This document shows positions 17,809 to 26,895 of a DNA stretch of 64,000 nucleotides, piece by piece. Numbering within the stretch: position 1 is the stretch's first letter; every line of letters starts with the position of its first letter. The stretch lies in the NCBI RefSeq assembly GCF_025971945.1, contig NZ_JAPDHW010000003.1, forward strand, positions 1-64,000, written 5' to 3'. The stretch comes from Chryseobacterium kimseyorum (GTDB lineage Bacteria > Bacteroidota > Bacteroidia > Flavobacteriales > Weeksellaceae). The translations under genes and the position numbers were made by a program. The notes under the pieces are model-generated. The model was given only the letters and a program-made list of their open reading frames with translations, searched no databases and had not been told where the DNA came from.

Positions 17809-18912
17809 ATGTTGACTAAAGAAAAAGTTCAGGATTTCCTTAAAGAAATAGAAGTAGATGACTTGGTAACAAACTTTCAGGTTATGGGCAGCGATGTGTA
17901 CATCGACATGACCGCTCATTCACCGGCAATGCACGAAAAAAAGAAGCTTGAGGCAGCGATGAAACAGGCTTTCGCAAGTGAATTTGGAGAAGAAATTAAT
18001 TTAAAACTTAAAATAGTTTCTCCTGAGCCAAGTGAAGTTCAGCTAAGTCAGATCAAAGGAAAACAAATCCCTGGAATTCAAAATATTATTGCCATCGCAT
18101 CTGGAAAAGGAGGTGTTGGTAAGTCTACAGTTGCTGCGAACCTTGCGGTAACTTTAGCAAAAATGGGTTTTAAAGTTGGGATTTTAGATGCCGATATTTA
18201 CGGACCGTCTGTTCCTACAATGTTTGATACAGAAGGGCAGAAGCCGATTTCTGTTGACGTGAATGGAAAAAGCTTAATGAAACCAATCGAAAATTACGGT
18301 GTGAAAATGCTTTCCATCGGATATTTTTCAGGAGCCAACCAGGCAGTAGTCTGGAGAGGTCCAATGGCTTCAAAAGCGTTGAACCAAATGATCAGAGATG
18401 CAGCTTGGGGAGAACTTGATTTCTTACTAATCGACCTTCCTCCTGGAACTGGTGATATTCATTTATCCATCATTCAGGAAGTTCCGGTAACGGGAGCAGT
18501 AATCGTAAGTACGCCTCAACACGTTGCTTTGGCGGATGTGAGAAAAGGAATTGCGATGTTCAATATGGAAAGTATTAACATTCCGGTTCTTGGACTGATA
18601 GAAAATATGGCTTATTTTACGCCGGAAGAATTACCTGACAATAAATATTATATCTTTGGAAATCAGGGAGCGCAATATCTGGCAGATGATTTAAATATTC
18701 CTGTGTTGGGAGAAATTCCGCTGATCCAGAGCATCAGAGAGGCTGGAGATGTGGGAAGACCTGCAGCACTTCAGGAAAATTCAAAAATTGCAGAAATTTA
18801 TACAGAAACTGCAAGAAAAATGGTAGAGAGCTTAGTAGAAAGAAACAAATTTCTACCGCCTACAGAAGCCGTGAAAATCACGACAATGGCAGGTTGCTCA
18901 CCAAAAAAATAA
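17809..18912 (+). CDS. apbC: Mrp/ApbC/NBP35-type Fe-S cluster carrier ATPase
   Basis: A P-loop ATPase that carries and hands over Fe-S clusters in the cytoplasm. An N-terminal MIP18/DUF59 domain (about 1-80) is followed by the deviant Walker A GKGGVGKSTVAANLA, the DADIYGPSVPTMF switch, and DLPPGTGD (Walker B). In place of a clear CxxC there is a single Cys near the C terminus (MAGCSPKK). ATG 17809 is chosen because the only longer start lies inside the -7 box. The NifU-like gene follows after 41 bases, making a two-gene Fe-S biogenesis unit. Confidence 0.92.
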   Translation: MLTKEKVQDFLKEIEVDDLVTNFQVMGSDVYIDMTAHSPAMHEKKKLEAAMKQAFASEFGEEINLKLKIVSPEPSEVQLSQIKGKQIPGIQNIIAIASGKGGVGKSTVAANLAVTLAKMGFKVGILDADIYGPSVPTMFDTEGQKPISVDVNGKSLMKPIENYGVKMLSIGYFSGANQAVVWRGPMASKALNQMIRDAAWGELDFLLIDLPPGTGDIHLSIIQEVPVTGAVIVSTPQHVALADVRKGIAMFNMESINIPVLGLIENMAYFTPEELPDNKYYIFGNQGAQYLADDLNIPVLGEIPLIQSIREAGDVGRPAALQENSKIAEIYTETARKMVESLVERNKFLPPTEAVKITTMAGCSPKK

Positions 18913-18953
18913 ATAATGATTTCAAATTAAATTTTGAAAAACCAAATTCAAAT

Positions 18954-19202
18954 ATGGAGACAAATATAGCACACGAACAAACTGTAACCAAGGTAATGGA
19001 AGCTCTTGAAAGCATTCGTCCGTTTTTGAACAAAGACGGTGGTGATATCGAGCTTTTGGATGTGAAAGATAATACCGTTTTTGTAAAACTTCTGGGAAAC
19101 TGTTCAGGTTGCTCTCTTAATTTCTCAACTTTGAAATTAGGGGTAGAAAATACCATCAAGCAACACGCTCCCGAAATTGAAAAGGTAGTGAATGTAGAGT
19201 AA
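18954..19202 (+). CDS. NifU C-terminal-domain Fe-S scaffold protein
   Basis: An 82-residue Nfu-type scaffold that holds a [4Fe-4S] cluster between two subunits through CSGCS (CxxC). The fold pattern VMEALESIRPFLNKDGGDIEL ... VFVKLLGNCSGCSLNFSTLK is complete. The open frame extends back to 18894, but METNIAHEQ at 18954 is the natural start, as earlier codons read through mrp's 3' end. It works with the Mrp carrier encoded just upstream. Confidence 0.92.
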   Translation: METNIAHEQTVTKVMEALESIRPFLNKDGGDIELLDVKDNTVFVKLLGNCSGCSLNFSTLKLGVENTIKQHAPEIEKVVNVE

Positions 19203-19226
19203 AAAAATACGACGATATATTTTTTA

Positions 19227-19257
19227 AAGACAGACTTTTTGGGTCTGTCTTTTTTTG
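19227..19257 (+). terminator. Terminator of the mrp-nifU unit
   Basis: AAAGACAGAC and GTCTGTCTTT form a 10-bp stem with a TTTTTGG loop, followed by a T-run up to 19257. Confidence 0.93.
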
Positions 19258-19276
19258 TTTTAAAATGTATGATGCG

Positions 19277-19405
19277 CAACCTTGTCAAGGTTAATCTGCA
19301 AGGTGATGGTAATCTTGACAAGGTTTATATTGAATAATAGCTGTAAATTTCAATAGGAACGGCCTTTAGCCCGCTTTCCAATTGCACATTTAAATGGCTT
19401 TAGCC
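19277..19405. repeat. AACCTTGTCAAGGTT-type dispersed repeat and GGCTTTAGCC string
   Basis: The palindrome AACCTTGTCAAGGTT begins near 19278 and is followed by a related CTTGACAAGGTTT near 19314. The same palindrome occurs at about 21424. The end of the gap holds GGCTTTAGCCAAAA, also present near 3688. Both are intergenic repeats. Confidence 0.6.
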
Positions 19406-19410
19406 AAAAT

Positions 19411-19944
19411 TTATTTTTTAGAACTAATGTATGACTCAATCTCAACAAGGCTTTCATGGAATTTTTCCAAACGGTGATTATCATCCACTTCAAATAATTT
19501 TACATTGTTTAAAGCTTTCTCAAACAGCCAGTTCTGACTTAAAACTGAATCTTTTTTAGTAGCAATAATTAATGCATTTTCAGGATTATCAAATTTCTGT
19601 AGTTGAGGAATCAATGTCCCAGGAAATTCAAAATCTGCAACTCGTTCGTCAATATTCAGTAGCGGACTGCTTAAAATCAAAATTGAATTTTTGTCCTTCT
19701 GTGATCTTCTTTCACGAAGTTGATAAGCGAAATTTGCTCCGGTAGAATCTCCTACTAAGATTGGATTATCAATATTTTCTAATTTCAATTCGGCTTCATC
19801 GAGAAGTTCGGAAATGTTGCTGTCGTTTTTCCATTCAACAAAATCGTAATTGATTTGGTCTTTAAAATAGTCCTTTAGATTGATAAATTTTCTGGAATGC
19901 TGGTCTGAGCCGAGGCCGTGGATGTAGAGGAGAGTGGGTTTCAT
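19411..19944 (-). CDS. Small alpha/beta hydrolase
   Basis: A cytoplasmic hydrolase of 177 residues with LLYIHGLGSD near the N terminus (oxyanion loop) and the nucleophile elbow VGDSTGANF near residue 65. A C-terminal DDNHRLEKF supplies the His. This resembles the YqiA/RBBP9 group of small esterases. No signal peptide. Substrate unknown. It is a single gene on the minus strand with repeats on both sides. Confidence 0.8.
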   Translation of the reverse strand: MKPTLLYIHGLGSDQHSRKFINLKDYFKDQINYDFVEWKNDSNISELLDEAELKLENIDNPILVGDSTGANFAYQLRERRSQKDKNSILILSSPLLNIDERVADFEFPGTLIPQLQKFDNPENALIIATKKDSVLSQNWLFEKALNNVKLFEVDDNHRLEKFHESLVEIESYISSKK

Positions 19945-20114
19945 TAATGAGTCAAATTAAATTTAAATATAGTGATTTATAAAGGAAGCCAATTCAAATA
20001 ACTGAAAATTGAAACAGAATCTTAGGCTTTTTCCTCACTTAATAAATAAAAACCGTAAAATTTCATTATTTTCATCTCGTAAAAAATATAGCTAACTAAC
20101 AGATTAAATGTTAC

Positions 20115-21422
20115 ATGATGGCCAATAAACGCAAAAGCATTATTAATGAGGAAGTTATTGCTGATCTAATTGAGAAATCATATAACAATAGTTTTGGAAT
20201 AGATTTAAAGAAATTTCACTTTTCGCAAAAGCCTCGGTATGCTAATGAGAAGAAGCTTATTAATGAAATTAACGAAAACGGACGGATTATTTTCCAAGAT
20301 GGAATTAGCAAAGAATTCGAATTGTTAAATTATAAAGGACTTAATTATTTAGTCGGAGATCAAACTGCTTATCCATGCTCAGATATTATTAGAATCGGGA
20401 ATGGATTAAATTGGTTAATGTGTTACGCTTTGCCAAATAATAATAAAATAATAGGAGAGACTGATATCAGGAAGTCTGGAATCATTCTTCATTACTTTTC
20501 AGAAATTGTCTCTAAGTTTAAGACAGAGGAAGACTTTAGGAGATTTTTGCAGGCTGTTGAATTCTCATTTTCTGAAAATTTGTGGTTTAATAAAAATAAC
20601 TTTATTTTAAATCATTACCGAAATGTGAAATTTTGGAATAAAAGAGAAAAGATCGATAAGATTTTTGGTGAAGGATTAGTCTCACCGAGAAAATATTTGA
20701 CGTATGTTCTTTTTAAAAAAGAGAATTTAAAAACCGAAAAAATTATTCATTCACTTTTGCGTAGTTTGTCATATAGTACAAAAGCAGTAATTAGTAATGA
20801 AGAATTTATATCTTTTTTAGGTCGGTTAAATTTCGAAGAAATCGAAGAATTTTTCTGCTTAGATTATTTGCGTATTCATGCTAAGATTGACAAGATTTCA
20901 TACACTTTGTTGGGTGACATGTTAGTCATAAATTCCGGGTATACAAGAAAATATTCCGATTGGGACAAGAAAATTTACAGTTCTGACGAAATTAAAAATA
21001 TTTTTTATTCTCGTTTGAAGAACAATTATAGAAGTTTGGAGAATCATATTCGTCAAGAAAAAGGTTTTGACGAAGTTGGAAGCTATGTTATGGAGAAGCA
21101 TTTGCTGAATCTTCTTACAATTGAATTTCCTCTATACACAATTATTAGCCAGCATTCCCCAAAATGGCTGAACGGACAGCGATTTGATATTTTTATTAAA
21201 GAATTGAATTTTGCAGTCGAATACAACGGAATTCAACATTTCGAGCCAGTAGATTTTTTTGGAGGAATCGAAGGTTTAGCCAGAACACAATTCTTGGATA
21301 CTCAAAAACGCGAGAAAGCTTTGAAAAATGGAGTGAAAATTTTTGAAATTAATTACAATCAAAATTTTAATGAGAGTTTTTCAAAGCTAGTTTCTTCACT
21401 TAAAGAATTGTTGCAGAGCTAA
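20115..21422 (+). CDS. Unknown protein with C-terminal PD-(D/E)XK-like nuclease domain
   Basis: 435 residues (ATG 20118 is an alternative start). The first 300 residues are helical and I do not recognise them. The last part has GQRFDIFIKELNFAVEYNGIQHFEPV, then a FGG motif and a K-R-E-K-A-L-K-N-G helix, a pattern seen in Vsr- or homing-type PD-(D/E)XK nucleases: the Asp of RFDIF and the Glu of VEYNG would bind metal, with Gln in place of the usual Lys and a His behind it. It sits alone between dispersed repeats and appears AT-rich, so it may be an acquired gene. Confidence 0.6.
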   Translation: MMANKRKSIINEEVIADLIEKSYNNSFGIDLKKFHFSQKPRYANEKKLINEINENGRIIFQDGISKEFELLNYKGLNYLVGDQTAYPCSDIIRIGNGLNWLMCYALPNNNKIIGETDIRKSGIILHYFSEIVSKFKTEEDFRRFLQAVEFSFSENLWFNKNNFILNHYRNVKFWNKREKIDKIFGEGLVSPRKYLTYVLFKKENLKTEKIIHSLLRSLSYSTKAVISNEEFISFLGRLNFEEIEEFFCLDYLRIHAKIDKISYTLLGDMLVINSGYTRKYSDWDKKIYSSDEIKNIFYSRLKNNYRSLENHIRQEKGFDEVGSYVMEKHLLNLLTIEFPLYTIISQHSPKWLNGQRFDIFIKELNFAVEYNGIQHFEPVDFFGGIEGLARTQFLDTQKREKALKNGVKIFEINYNQNFNESFSKLVSSLKELLQS

Positions 21423-21423
21423 A

Positions 21424-21470
21424 AACCTTGTCAAGGTTATCAACTGCATAAAGATCAACCTTGATCCGCA
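21424..21470. repeat. AACCTTGTCAAGGTT-type dispersed repeat
   Basis: AACCTTGTCAAGGTT is followed by TCAACCTTGATCCGCAAC. It is the second copy of the palindromic repeat seen near 19278. Confidence 0.6.
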
Positions 21471-21488
21471 ACAAATTTTAATCAAACA

Positions 21489-21515
21489 AAAAAGCCCCGG
21501 AAAATTCCAAGGCTT
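21489..21515 (-). terminator. Terminator of the T9SS-exported protein gene
   Basis: On the minus strand AAGCCTTGGAA and TTCCGGGGCTT pair over 11 positions (two G-U) and are followed by a T-run at the complement of 21488-21493. Confidence 0.88.
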
Positions 21516-21538
21516 CAACAAAATCAAATATGAAAATT

Positions 21539-24500
21539 TTATTTCACAATTACTCTTTTTACTTCGCCTTCTGAAGTTTTAATTAAATAAACTCCGGTGT
21601 TGAGTTTTGAGGTGTCGATGGTTAAGGCAGATTTTTCTTTGCCAAGAAGTTTGCCGCTCATATCGTAGAGTTCATAACCCTGAGCTCTGTTGAAATACAG
21701 AGTATTTCCTTTGTTCACAGGATTTGGGAAGATATTGAAAGTTGCTTTTTCAGTTTTTACTTCACCTGTAGATAATGTTGGTGAAAGGGCAACTTCGTAC
21801 ATTGATAATGTCCCACTGATCTCGTTGGCAACGATGACGTAGGCTTTTCCGTTGGTCATATTTGCGGCAGGAATGAAAGTGATTCCTTCCGGACCGTTGT
21901 CGCCACCAAATGCAGACGTGGATCTTGAATGTTTGTAATCAACAAATGTCACATTGTTGGGATCTGTCACGTTGTAGACCATGACACCTCCGGTTCTTTC
22001 CAGAGTGATGAATGCGAAAGTCTGTCCGGTGATGGTTCCCAACGTTACGCCTTCCGGTTCAGGACCTTTTGCACGGCTTCGGGTTTTGGCTCCGTTGGCT
22101 TCGTTATCGGCATTGAAAATCAGTGGATGGTAGGCTGCAGTGTGTCTTTCAAACTGATCACCGCTGTCGAAAACAATCTGTTTCGTATCTGCATTGAAAA
22201 TCGAGAATGATCTGGCTCCCAAAGCATGGATTTCTTCGAAATCTGCGTCTCCATCAGTGTTTCCATTCACATTCGTTACTCTGAATCTTCCTAAATTATG
22301 TGAAGCTTTTAGAATCGAAGCATTCGGAAATATTGTTGAATCTAAGGTATATCCATTTGCTCCAACGGTTGTTCTTTCGCTGAATCCTCCTAAATCTTTT
22401 TCGTCACCTTCGTTGGCGGTCACCAGATAATTGGTGTTTCCAATTTTGTATGAAGCCATTGCATCCGGATTGTAATACGCTTTCACAGGCCAGTTGGCGA
22501 TTAAAACTTCGCCGTTATTGTCTGAAGCATCGAAACCGTTTCCTGGAAGACTCATATCTTTTTTTCCTAATCCCCAAATTCCGGTTAATGCTTTTGTTGT
22601 TAAATTAACTTCAATAACTGCATTATTTTCCTGACATGAAACCCATGCTTTCTGGCTGTCCGGACTGATCGCGATATATTCAGGTTCAAGATCCTGAGCC
22701 AAAGTGCTGGTCGATTTTACTTTTCTTCCTCCGGTCGCAGCTAAAGTAGCTTCCTGTCCGTTAAACTGAGTGAATCCAAGTGTTGTTACATTCGTCTGCG
22801 TCAAAGCCTGGATTCCAGCAACCGTTAAAGTAGGCACATCAATAATACTTATTGAACCTTCCGGATCTACCGTGTAGGCATCGTTTGGTTCGCCTTCGTT
22901 TGCGGTCATTACCTTCGTTCCGTCTGGGGTGAAAGTAATCATATCCGGAAGAACGCCCACTTCAAGTTGTTTCAGGAAAACGCCGTTTATATCGAAAAAC
23001 ACAACCTTACCGTTCCCCTGAGGATTTGTGCCATTAGGAGAAGCGACTGCAATGATTCCGTTCTTTACAGCAATGCTTGTGATTCCACCGTACGGCAACA
23101 TGTTTACAGTCTGGATAACCGTTGGGGTAGTAGGATTTGAGAAATTAATGATGTCAAAAACATCTGTTAAAGAACTGATGGTAAAAAGTCTTTGTGTGGC
23201 AGCATCATGAACTACAATTTCTGTTGAGCTTGTGCTGTTTCCTGAAGGATCAAAACTTCCGATGTAATTTAATGAAATTTGATTGGAAGGAACCGGAGCC
23301 GCTTTATCGTTATCAATAATATAAATGGTAGCATTGGCATCGCCAGTAATTGTTGTACCAACCGGATTTTCAAGTCCAACTACAACATATTCAGCCTGCT
23401 GTTCTTCCAAAGTATCGTCGGTAATCGGAATATTAACGGTAACGCTTGTTGTGGAAGGTGTAATATTGATGGTCTGATTAGCCAATGTATAATCACTGCT
23501 GCTTGCAGTGTTGAAAGAGGAAGGTTTTACCACTAAATTGACGGTTGCGTTTGAAGGATTGTTAACGTTGATTTTAAAAGCTAACGTTCCCGCATTTTCA
23601 TTGACTTTAATTAAGTTTTTCTCCAATGCAATGCTCGTTCCTGCCGTAGTAAAAGTACTTGAAGTTGCTGCTGTTACTGCATTGTCGCTCGTATCTTCAA
23701 CTAAGTTTGGTTTTAAAGCTAAATAATAAGCCTGATTTGGAACCAAACCTGCGGTTGGAATTACTGTGATTGCATTATTAGCAAAAGTTGTTGTGAAAGG
23801 CACCACTGCTCCGGTAGCATTGTTTAATTTTAATTCAACCAAGCTCTGAGCATTGGCAGAAGTGATTGCAGAATTGTCGGTCAATCTTACGTTTTCGTTA
23901 AATGTAATCGTAGGATTTAATGTTGTCGACGCATTACTTACGTTATTTGCCGGCAAATACGCAACAGAAGGAGGAGTTGTATCAACACCGCCTGCTGGTG
24001 TGGCATCTACCGTGAAATTGTCAAATCTGTTGTTTCCAACGGCGCCTCCTGAGCCAGCTGCAAATTCAACTTTCAGTTTAAAATTAGGGTTATTTGAAGC
24101 TCCGGCAATTGCAGAAAAATCTAAAGTCGTTAACGTAGGAGCACCATCCGGCGGAGAAACTGTCTGGAAAGTCTGATAAGTCGTTCCGTTGGTAGAATAT
24201 GACCATGTCTGAGTTCCTGCTCCGGATCCTGATCTTCTGGTGATGAATTTTACAATTACATTAATATAACCCGTTGTAGGAATATTAAATTGTAAATTTC
24301 CAAAAGTTGGATAGTTGTATCTCAAGTGCGTACCAATTGGATCGCTGTTTCTTGCGTTTTCTGCAGTGAAGTTCTGCCCAGTTCCGTTTGCAAAATCTAC
24401 AAAGGTGTTGGGTAAACTTGTCGACGCAGTAATTGATCCTGCTAAAAGGGTTGAAGTGGGAGCCAGCATGGCTGCTTCCGATGTACTGTTATTAAAGTTC

Positions 24501-24592
24501 CAGTAGTGAACTAATGTGGTCTGTGCAGTCAGCGCACCGTGAAATAATGCGGCAATAGGCAGTAAACCTCTCAAAAGGTATTTGTTCTTCAT
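21539..24592 (-). CDS. Choice-of-anchor I domain protein with T9SS sorting domain
   Basis: A large exported protein of 1017 residues. After the signal peptide (ends ALTAQ) there is a beta-rich domain (about 25-200), a bacterial Ig-like Big_5 domain (about 207-315, with NPTITFNENV), a Calx-beta-like domain (about 318-430), and a beta-propeller-like choice-of-anchor I domain (about 440-930) with EGPEPEGVTL-like and GPEGITFIP strings. The last 75 residues form a type A type IX secretion sorting domain (FPNPVNKGNTL ... LNTGVYLIKTSEGEVKRVIVK). It is thus sent to the cell surface or released. Function unknown; some relatives are called alkaline-phosphatase-like. Confidence 0.88.
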   Translation of the reverse strand: MKNKYLLRGLLPIAALFHGALTAQTTLVHYWNFNNSTSEAAMLAPTSTLLAGSITASTSLPNTFVDFANGTGQNFTAENARNSDPIGTHLRYNYPTFGNLQFNIPTTGYINVIVKFITRRSGSGAGTQTWSYSTNGTTYQTFQTVSPPDGAPTLTTLDFSAIAGASNNPNFKLKVEFAAGSGGAVGNNRFDNFTVDATPAGGVDTTPPSVAYLPANNVSNASTTLNPTITFNENVRLTDNSAITSANAQSLVELKLNNATGAVVPFTTTFANNAITVIPTAGLVPNQAYYLALKPNLVEDTSDNAVTAATSSTFTTAGTSIALEKNLIKVNENAGTLAFKINVNNPSNATVNLVVKPSSFNTASSSDYTLANQTINITPSTTSVTVNIPITDDTLEEQQAEYVVVGLENPVGTTITGDANATIYIIDNDKAAPVPSNQISLNYIGSFDPSGNSTSSTEIVVHDAATQRLFTISSLTDVFDIINFSNPTTPTVIQTVNMLPYGGITSIAVKNGIIAVASPNGTNPQGNGKVVFFDINGVFLKQLEVGVLPDMITFTPDGTKVMTANEGEPNDAYTVDPEGSISIIDVPTLTVAGIQALTQTNVTTLGFTQFNGQEATLAATGGRKVKSTSTLAQDLEPEYIAISPDSQKAWVSCQENNAVIEVNLTTKALTGIWGLGKKDMSLPGNGFDASDNNGEVLIANWPVKAYYNPDAMASYKIGNTNYLVTANEGDEKDLGGFSERTTVGANGYTLDSTIFPNASILKASHNLGRFRVTNVNGNTDGDADFEEIHALGARSFSIFNADTKQIVFDSGDQFERHTAAYHPLIFNADNEANGAKTRSRAKGPEPEGVTLGTITGQTFAFITLERTGGVMVYNVTDPNNVTFVDYKHSRSTSAFGGDNGPEGITFIPAANMTNGKAYVIVANEISGTLSMYEVALSPTLSTGEVKTEKATFNIFPNPVNKGNTLYFNRAQGYELYDMSGKLLGKEKSALTIDTSKLNTGVYLIKTSEGEVKRVIVK

Positions 24593-24811
24593 TTTTACAA
24601 TTTATTATTTGTGCAAAAATGAACGTTACAGGTTGTGAGGGTTTTACGGGAAGGTTATGAAATGGTTAAATGTTTTGGTAGAAATCAGATGTGAATTTAA
24701 ATATTTGTTAACTATTGCATGTTAAAAATTTCAGCTAAACTTTAGCTTTTCTAATTTGCGATTTTCTCGGAAATTTATTTAAAATTACGAAATATATTAG
24801 GTCAAGATTAT

Positions 24812-25291
24812 CTATAATGTATGATCGTAAAATTTTGATTTTAAAAATTCTACCTTTTTTATATCACAACCAAAAACAAATATTCTGAAAACAGGTTTGT
24901 CAGAGAATGGAATTGTATCTTGAAAATACTCAATTTTTAAATTATCTAAAATTTCTGCGAGTTGATTACTGTCAATTTCGCTGTTTCCAAAACCAATACA
25001 ATTAGCCTTTGCCCACTTGTCTGATTTTATTTGATTGAAAGCATATTCTACAATATCACTCTCGGACTTGAAATATTTTAAATACTCTTTTTTGTTATAG
25101 TCGGTATAATACCAAATGAATTTTTCACCTGATTTTTCAATTCCGAAACCTTCAGAAATTGCATTTTGAGATATTGAGTAACCACGAAAGTTGTAACAAT
25201 TTTCTTCCATCCATAATCGAAGCTCTTTTTGTGTTTTAGGAATTTTATTATTTTTAAGCATATCCTCAGAATTTTTTTCTTTGTTATCCAT
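24812..25291 (-). CDS. Hypothetical protein, possible immunity-type
   Basis: A cytoplasmic protein of 159 residues that I do not recognise. ATG 25261 is an alternative start. The mixed alpha/beta pattern with IWYYTDYNKKEYLKYF followed by a helix recalls small immunity proteins of polymorphic-toxin loci, but no toxin is encoded nearby, so this is only a hint. It precedes the long T9SS protein gene on the same strand with a gap of 219 bases. Confidence 0.5.
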   Translation of the reverse strand: MDNKEKNSEDMLKNNKIPKTQKELRLWMEENCYNFRGYSISQNAISEGFGIEKSGEKFIWYYTDYNKKEYLKYFKSESDIVEYAFNQIKSDKWAKANCIGFGNSEIDSNQLAEILDNLKIEYFQDTIPFSDKPVFRIFVFGCDIKKVEFLKSKFYDHTL

Positions 25292-25368
25292 TCGTAGATA
25301 TCACGAATTAATCTATTCTCAGAGAAAATTCAGACTTAAATATAGTAGACTTTTAAATATTGATTTAA

Positions 25369-25827
25369 TTACCATTCCCTCCAAGCTTCAGTTATATCCT
25401 CTTCAGGTTTATTATAACCTTTTTTGCTGCTTTCTACTATAATGATTTCAGCAATTTGTTCACGTTCGGATGTTTCGATAAGCTCAAAATCGCATTTTTC
25501 ATTAAGTTTATTGAGCTTTTCAACGGTAATTTTTACGATTTCCAATCCTTCATCTTTCGATCCGGAATTTGATATTTCTGAAACATAATTATTTAGAATC
25601 TTTGCACATTCTTCAACATCAATTTTGGTGTAAGAAGGATTTGCGTTTTCCATATATTCCAGCATCGAATTTTTTAAAATGGAAATTTTATTTTCTTCTT
25701 TTGAAATCGTAGTAGATTTTTTAGTTTCGATTTTATCTTCTGATGAATTCACCTTTTCCTTAGGTCTGTCACAAGAAAGTGCAACAAATAGCAATGATAA
25801 AATAGAAGCGAGAAATTCGATTTTCAT
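25369..25827 (-). CDS. Hypothetical lipoprotein
   Basis: 152 residues. The signal sequence MKIEFLASILSLLFVALSC ends in a lipobox with Cys 19, so it is probably an outer-membrane lipoprotein. A charged Lys/Glu linker is followed by a helical domain ending in YNKPEEDITEAWREW. I do not recognise the family. It lies 77 bases upstream of the 24812 gene on the same strand and may share its transcript. Confidence 0.6.
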   Translation of the reverse strand: MKIEFLASILSLLFVALSCDRPKEKVNSSEDKIETKKSTTISKEENKISILKNSMLEYMENANPSYTKIDVEECAKILNNYVSEISNSGSKDEGLEIVKITVEKLNKLNEKCDFELIETSEREQIAEIIIVESSKKGYNKPEEDITEAWREW

Positions 25828-25886
25828 AGAGTGTAATTTAGTTCTAAATAGTCTTTAGATATTTATAGTATTGTAGAAATATCTTT

Positions 25887-26771
25887 TTATTCCTCCCCCG
25901 AAACCCTCTCATAAATATTGTGAATCAACCCATCCGCTACAGAAATTTTCGGAACAAAAATCTTGTTGATGTCCGCCCAGTGCATTACAAAATTGTAGAT
26001 TTTCAGGGCGTGCACCAAAACATCCGCTCTGTCCTGTCTGAAGCCGTATTTGGTCATTCTTTCCTCAACCGTTAGGTCGTTAAATTCCTTATAAGCCTTC
26101 TTCAGGTAAGCAATAGACATGGGTTTTCCGTCTTTGGTTTTGCTCATGGAGAACACTTTGTTGATGTTTCCGCCGGAACCGATAGCTACAATCTGTTTTT
26201 TGCTGCTGATGTTGGCCTTGATTTCCTCTTTCATTTCCTTCCAGTTGTCGTCTGTTACGAGGTTGTTGAGAAGTCGGATGGTTCCGATGTTAAAAGATTT
26301 TTCGTAGACCATTTTGTCATTTTCGTAGAACGTTAATTCGGTAGAACCACCGCCAACGTCTACATAAAGATAGGCAAAATCTTTGTCGAGACCTTCTGCG
26401 ACGTGATTTTCGTACACCAAAGTTGCTTCTTCGTCACCGGAAATAATTTCAATGGAAAGATCAGCGTAATTTTTTACTTTTTCAATAATTTCCTTGCCGT
26501 TTTCAGCATCACGCATCGCACTGGTGGCACAGGCTCTGTAATGTTCAACTTTATAGACTTTCATCAGATCACTGAAAATTTTCATTGAATCCAGGACCAT
26601 TTTTTCACGCTCTTCACCAATTTTTCCAAGGGTGAAAACATCCATTCCCAATCGCAGAGGAATTCGCAGGAGATTTAATTTAATAAATTCAGGTTTTCCG
26701 TTTTGAATTTTCACCTCGTTGATTAAAAGTCGGGCTGCATTACTTCCTATGTCTATCGCTGCAATGATCAT
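25887..26771 (-). CDS. ppx: Exopolyphosphatase (Ppx/GppA family)
   Basis: Hydrolyses terminal phosphates from inorganic polyphosphate. It has the actin-like ATPase motifs AAIDIGSNAARLLI (phosphate 1), ATSAMRDAENG, and YVDVGGGSTELTF (phosphate 2). At 294 residues it is the short form lacking the C-terminal HD part. It lies 124 bases behind ppk1 on the same strand, so synthesis and breakdown of polyphosphate are encoded together. pppGpp phosphatase activity is possible. Confidence 0.92.
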   Translation of the reverse strand: MIIAAIDIGSNAARLLINEVKIQNGKPEFIKLNLLRIPLRLGMDVFTLGKIGEEREKMVLDSMKIFSDLMKVYKVEHYRACATSAMRDAENGKEIIEKVKNYADLSIEIISGDEEATLVYENHVAEGLDKDFAYLYVDVGGGSTELTFYENDKMVYEKSFNIGTIRLLNNLVTDDNWKEMKEEIKANISSKKQIVAIGSGGNINKVFSMSKTKDGKPMSIAYLKKAYKEFNDLTVEERMTKYGFRQDRADVLVHALKIYNFVMHWADINKIFVPKISVADGLIHNIYERVSGEE

Positions 26772-26895
26772 GTTCTTGATTGTGTATTTTATTGAATTTC
26801 AGTCAATTAATTAAAAATAAAATATTTATAAAAACCGAATGTACAAAAATATTTCGTCTGTTGTGATTTATAAGGTTAAAAAACCTTTGCAGAAG

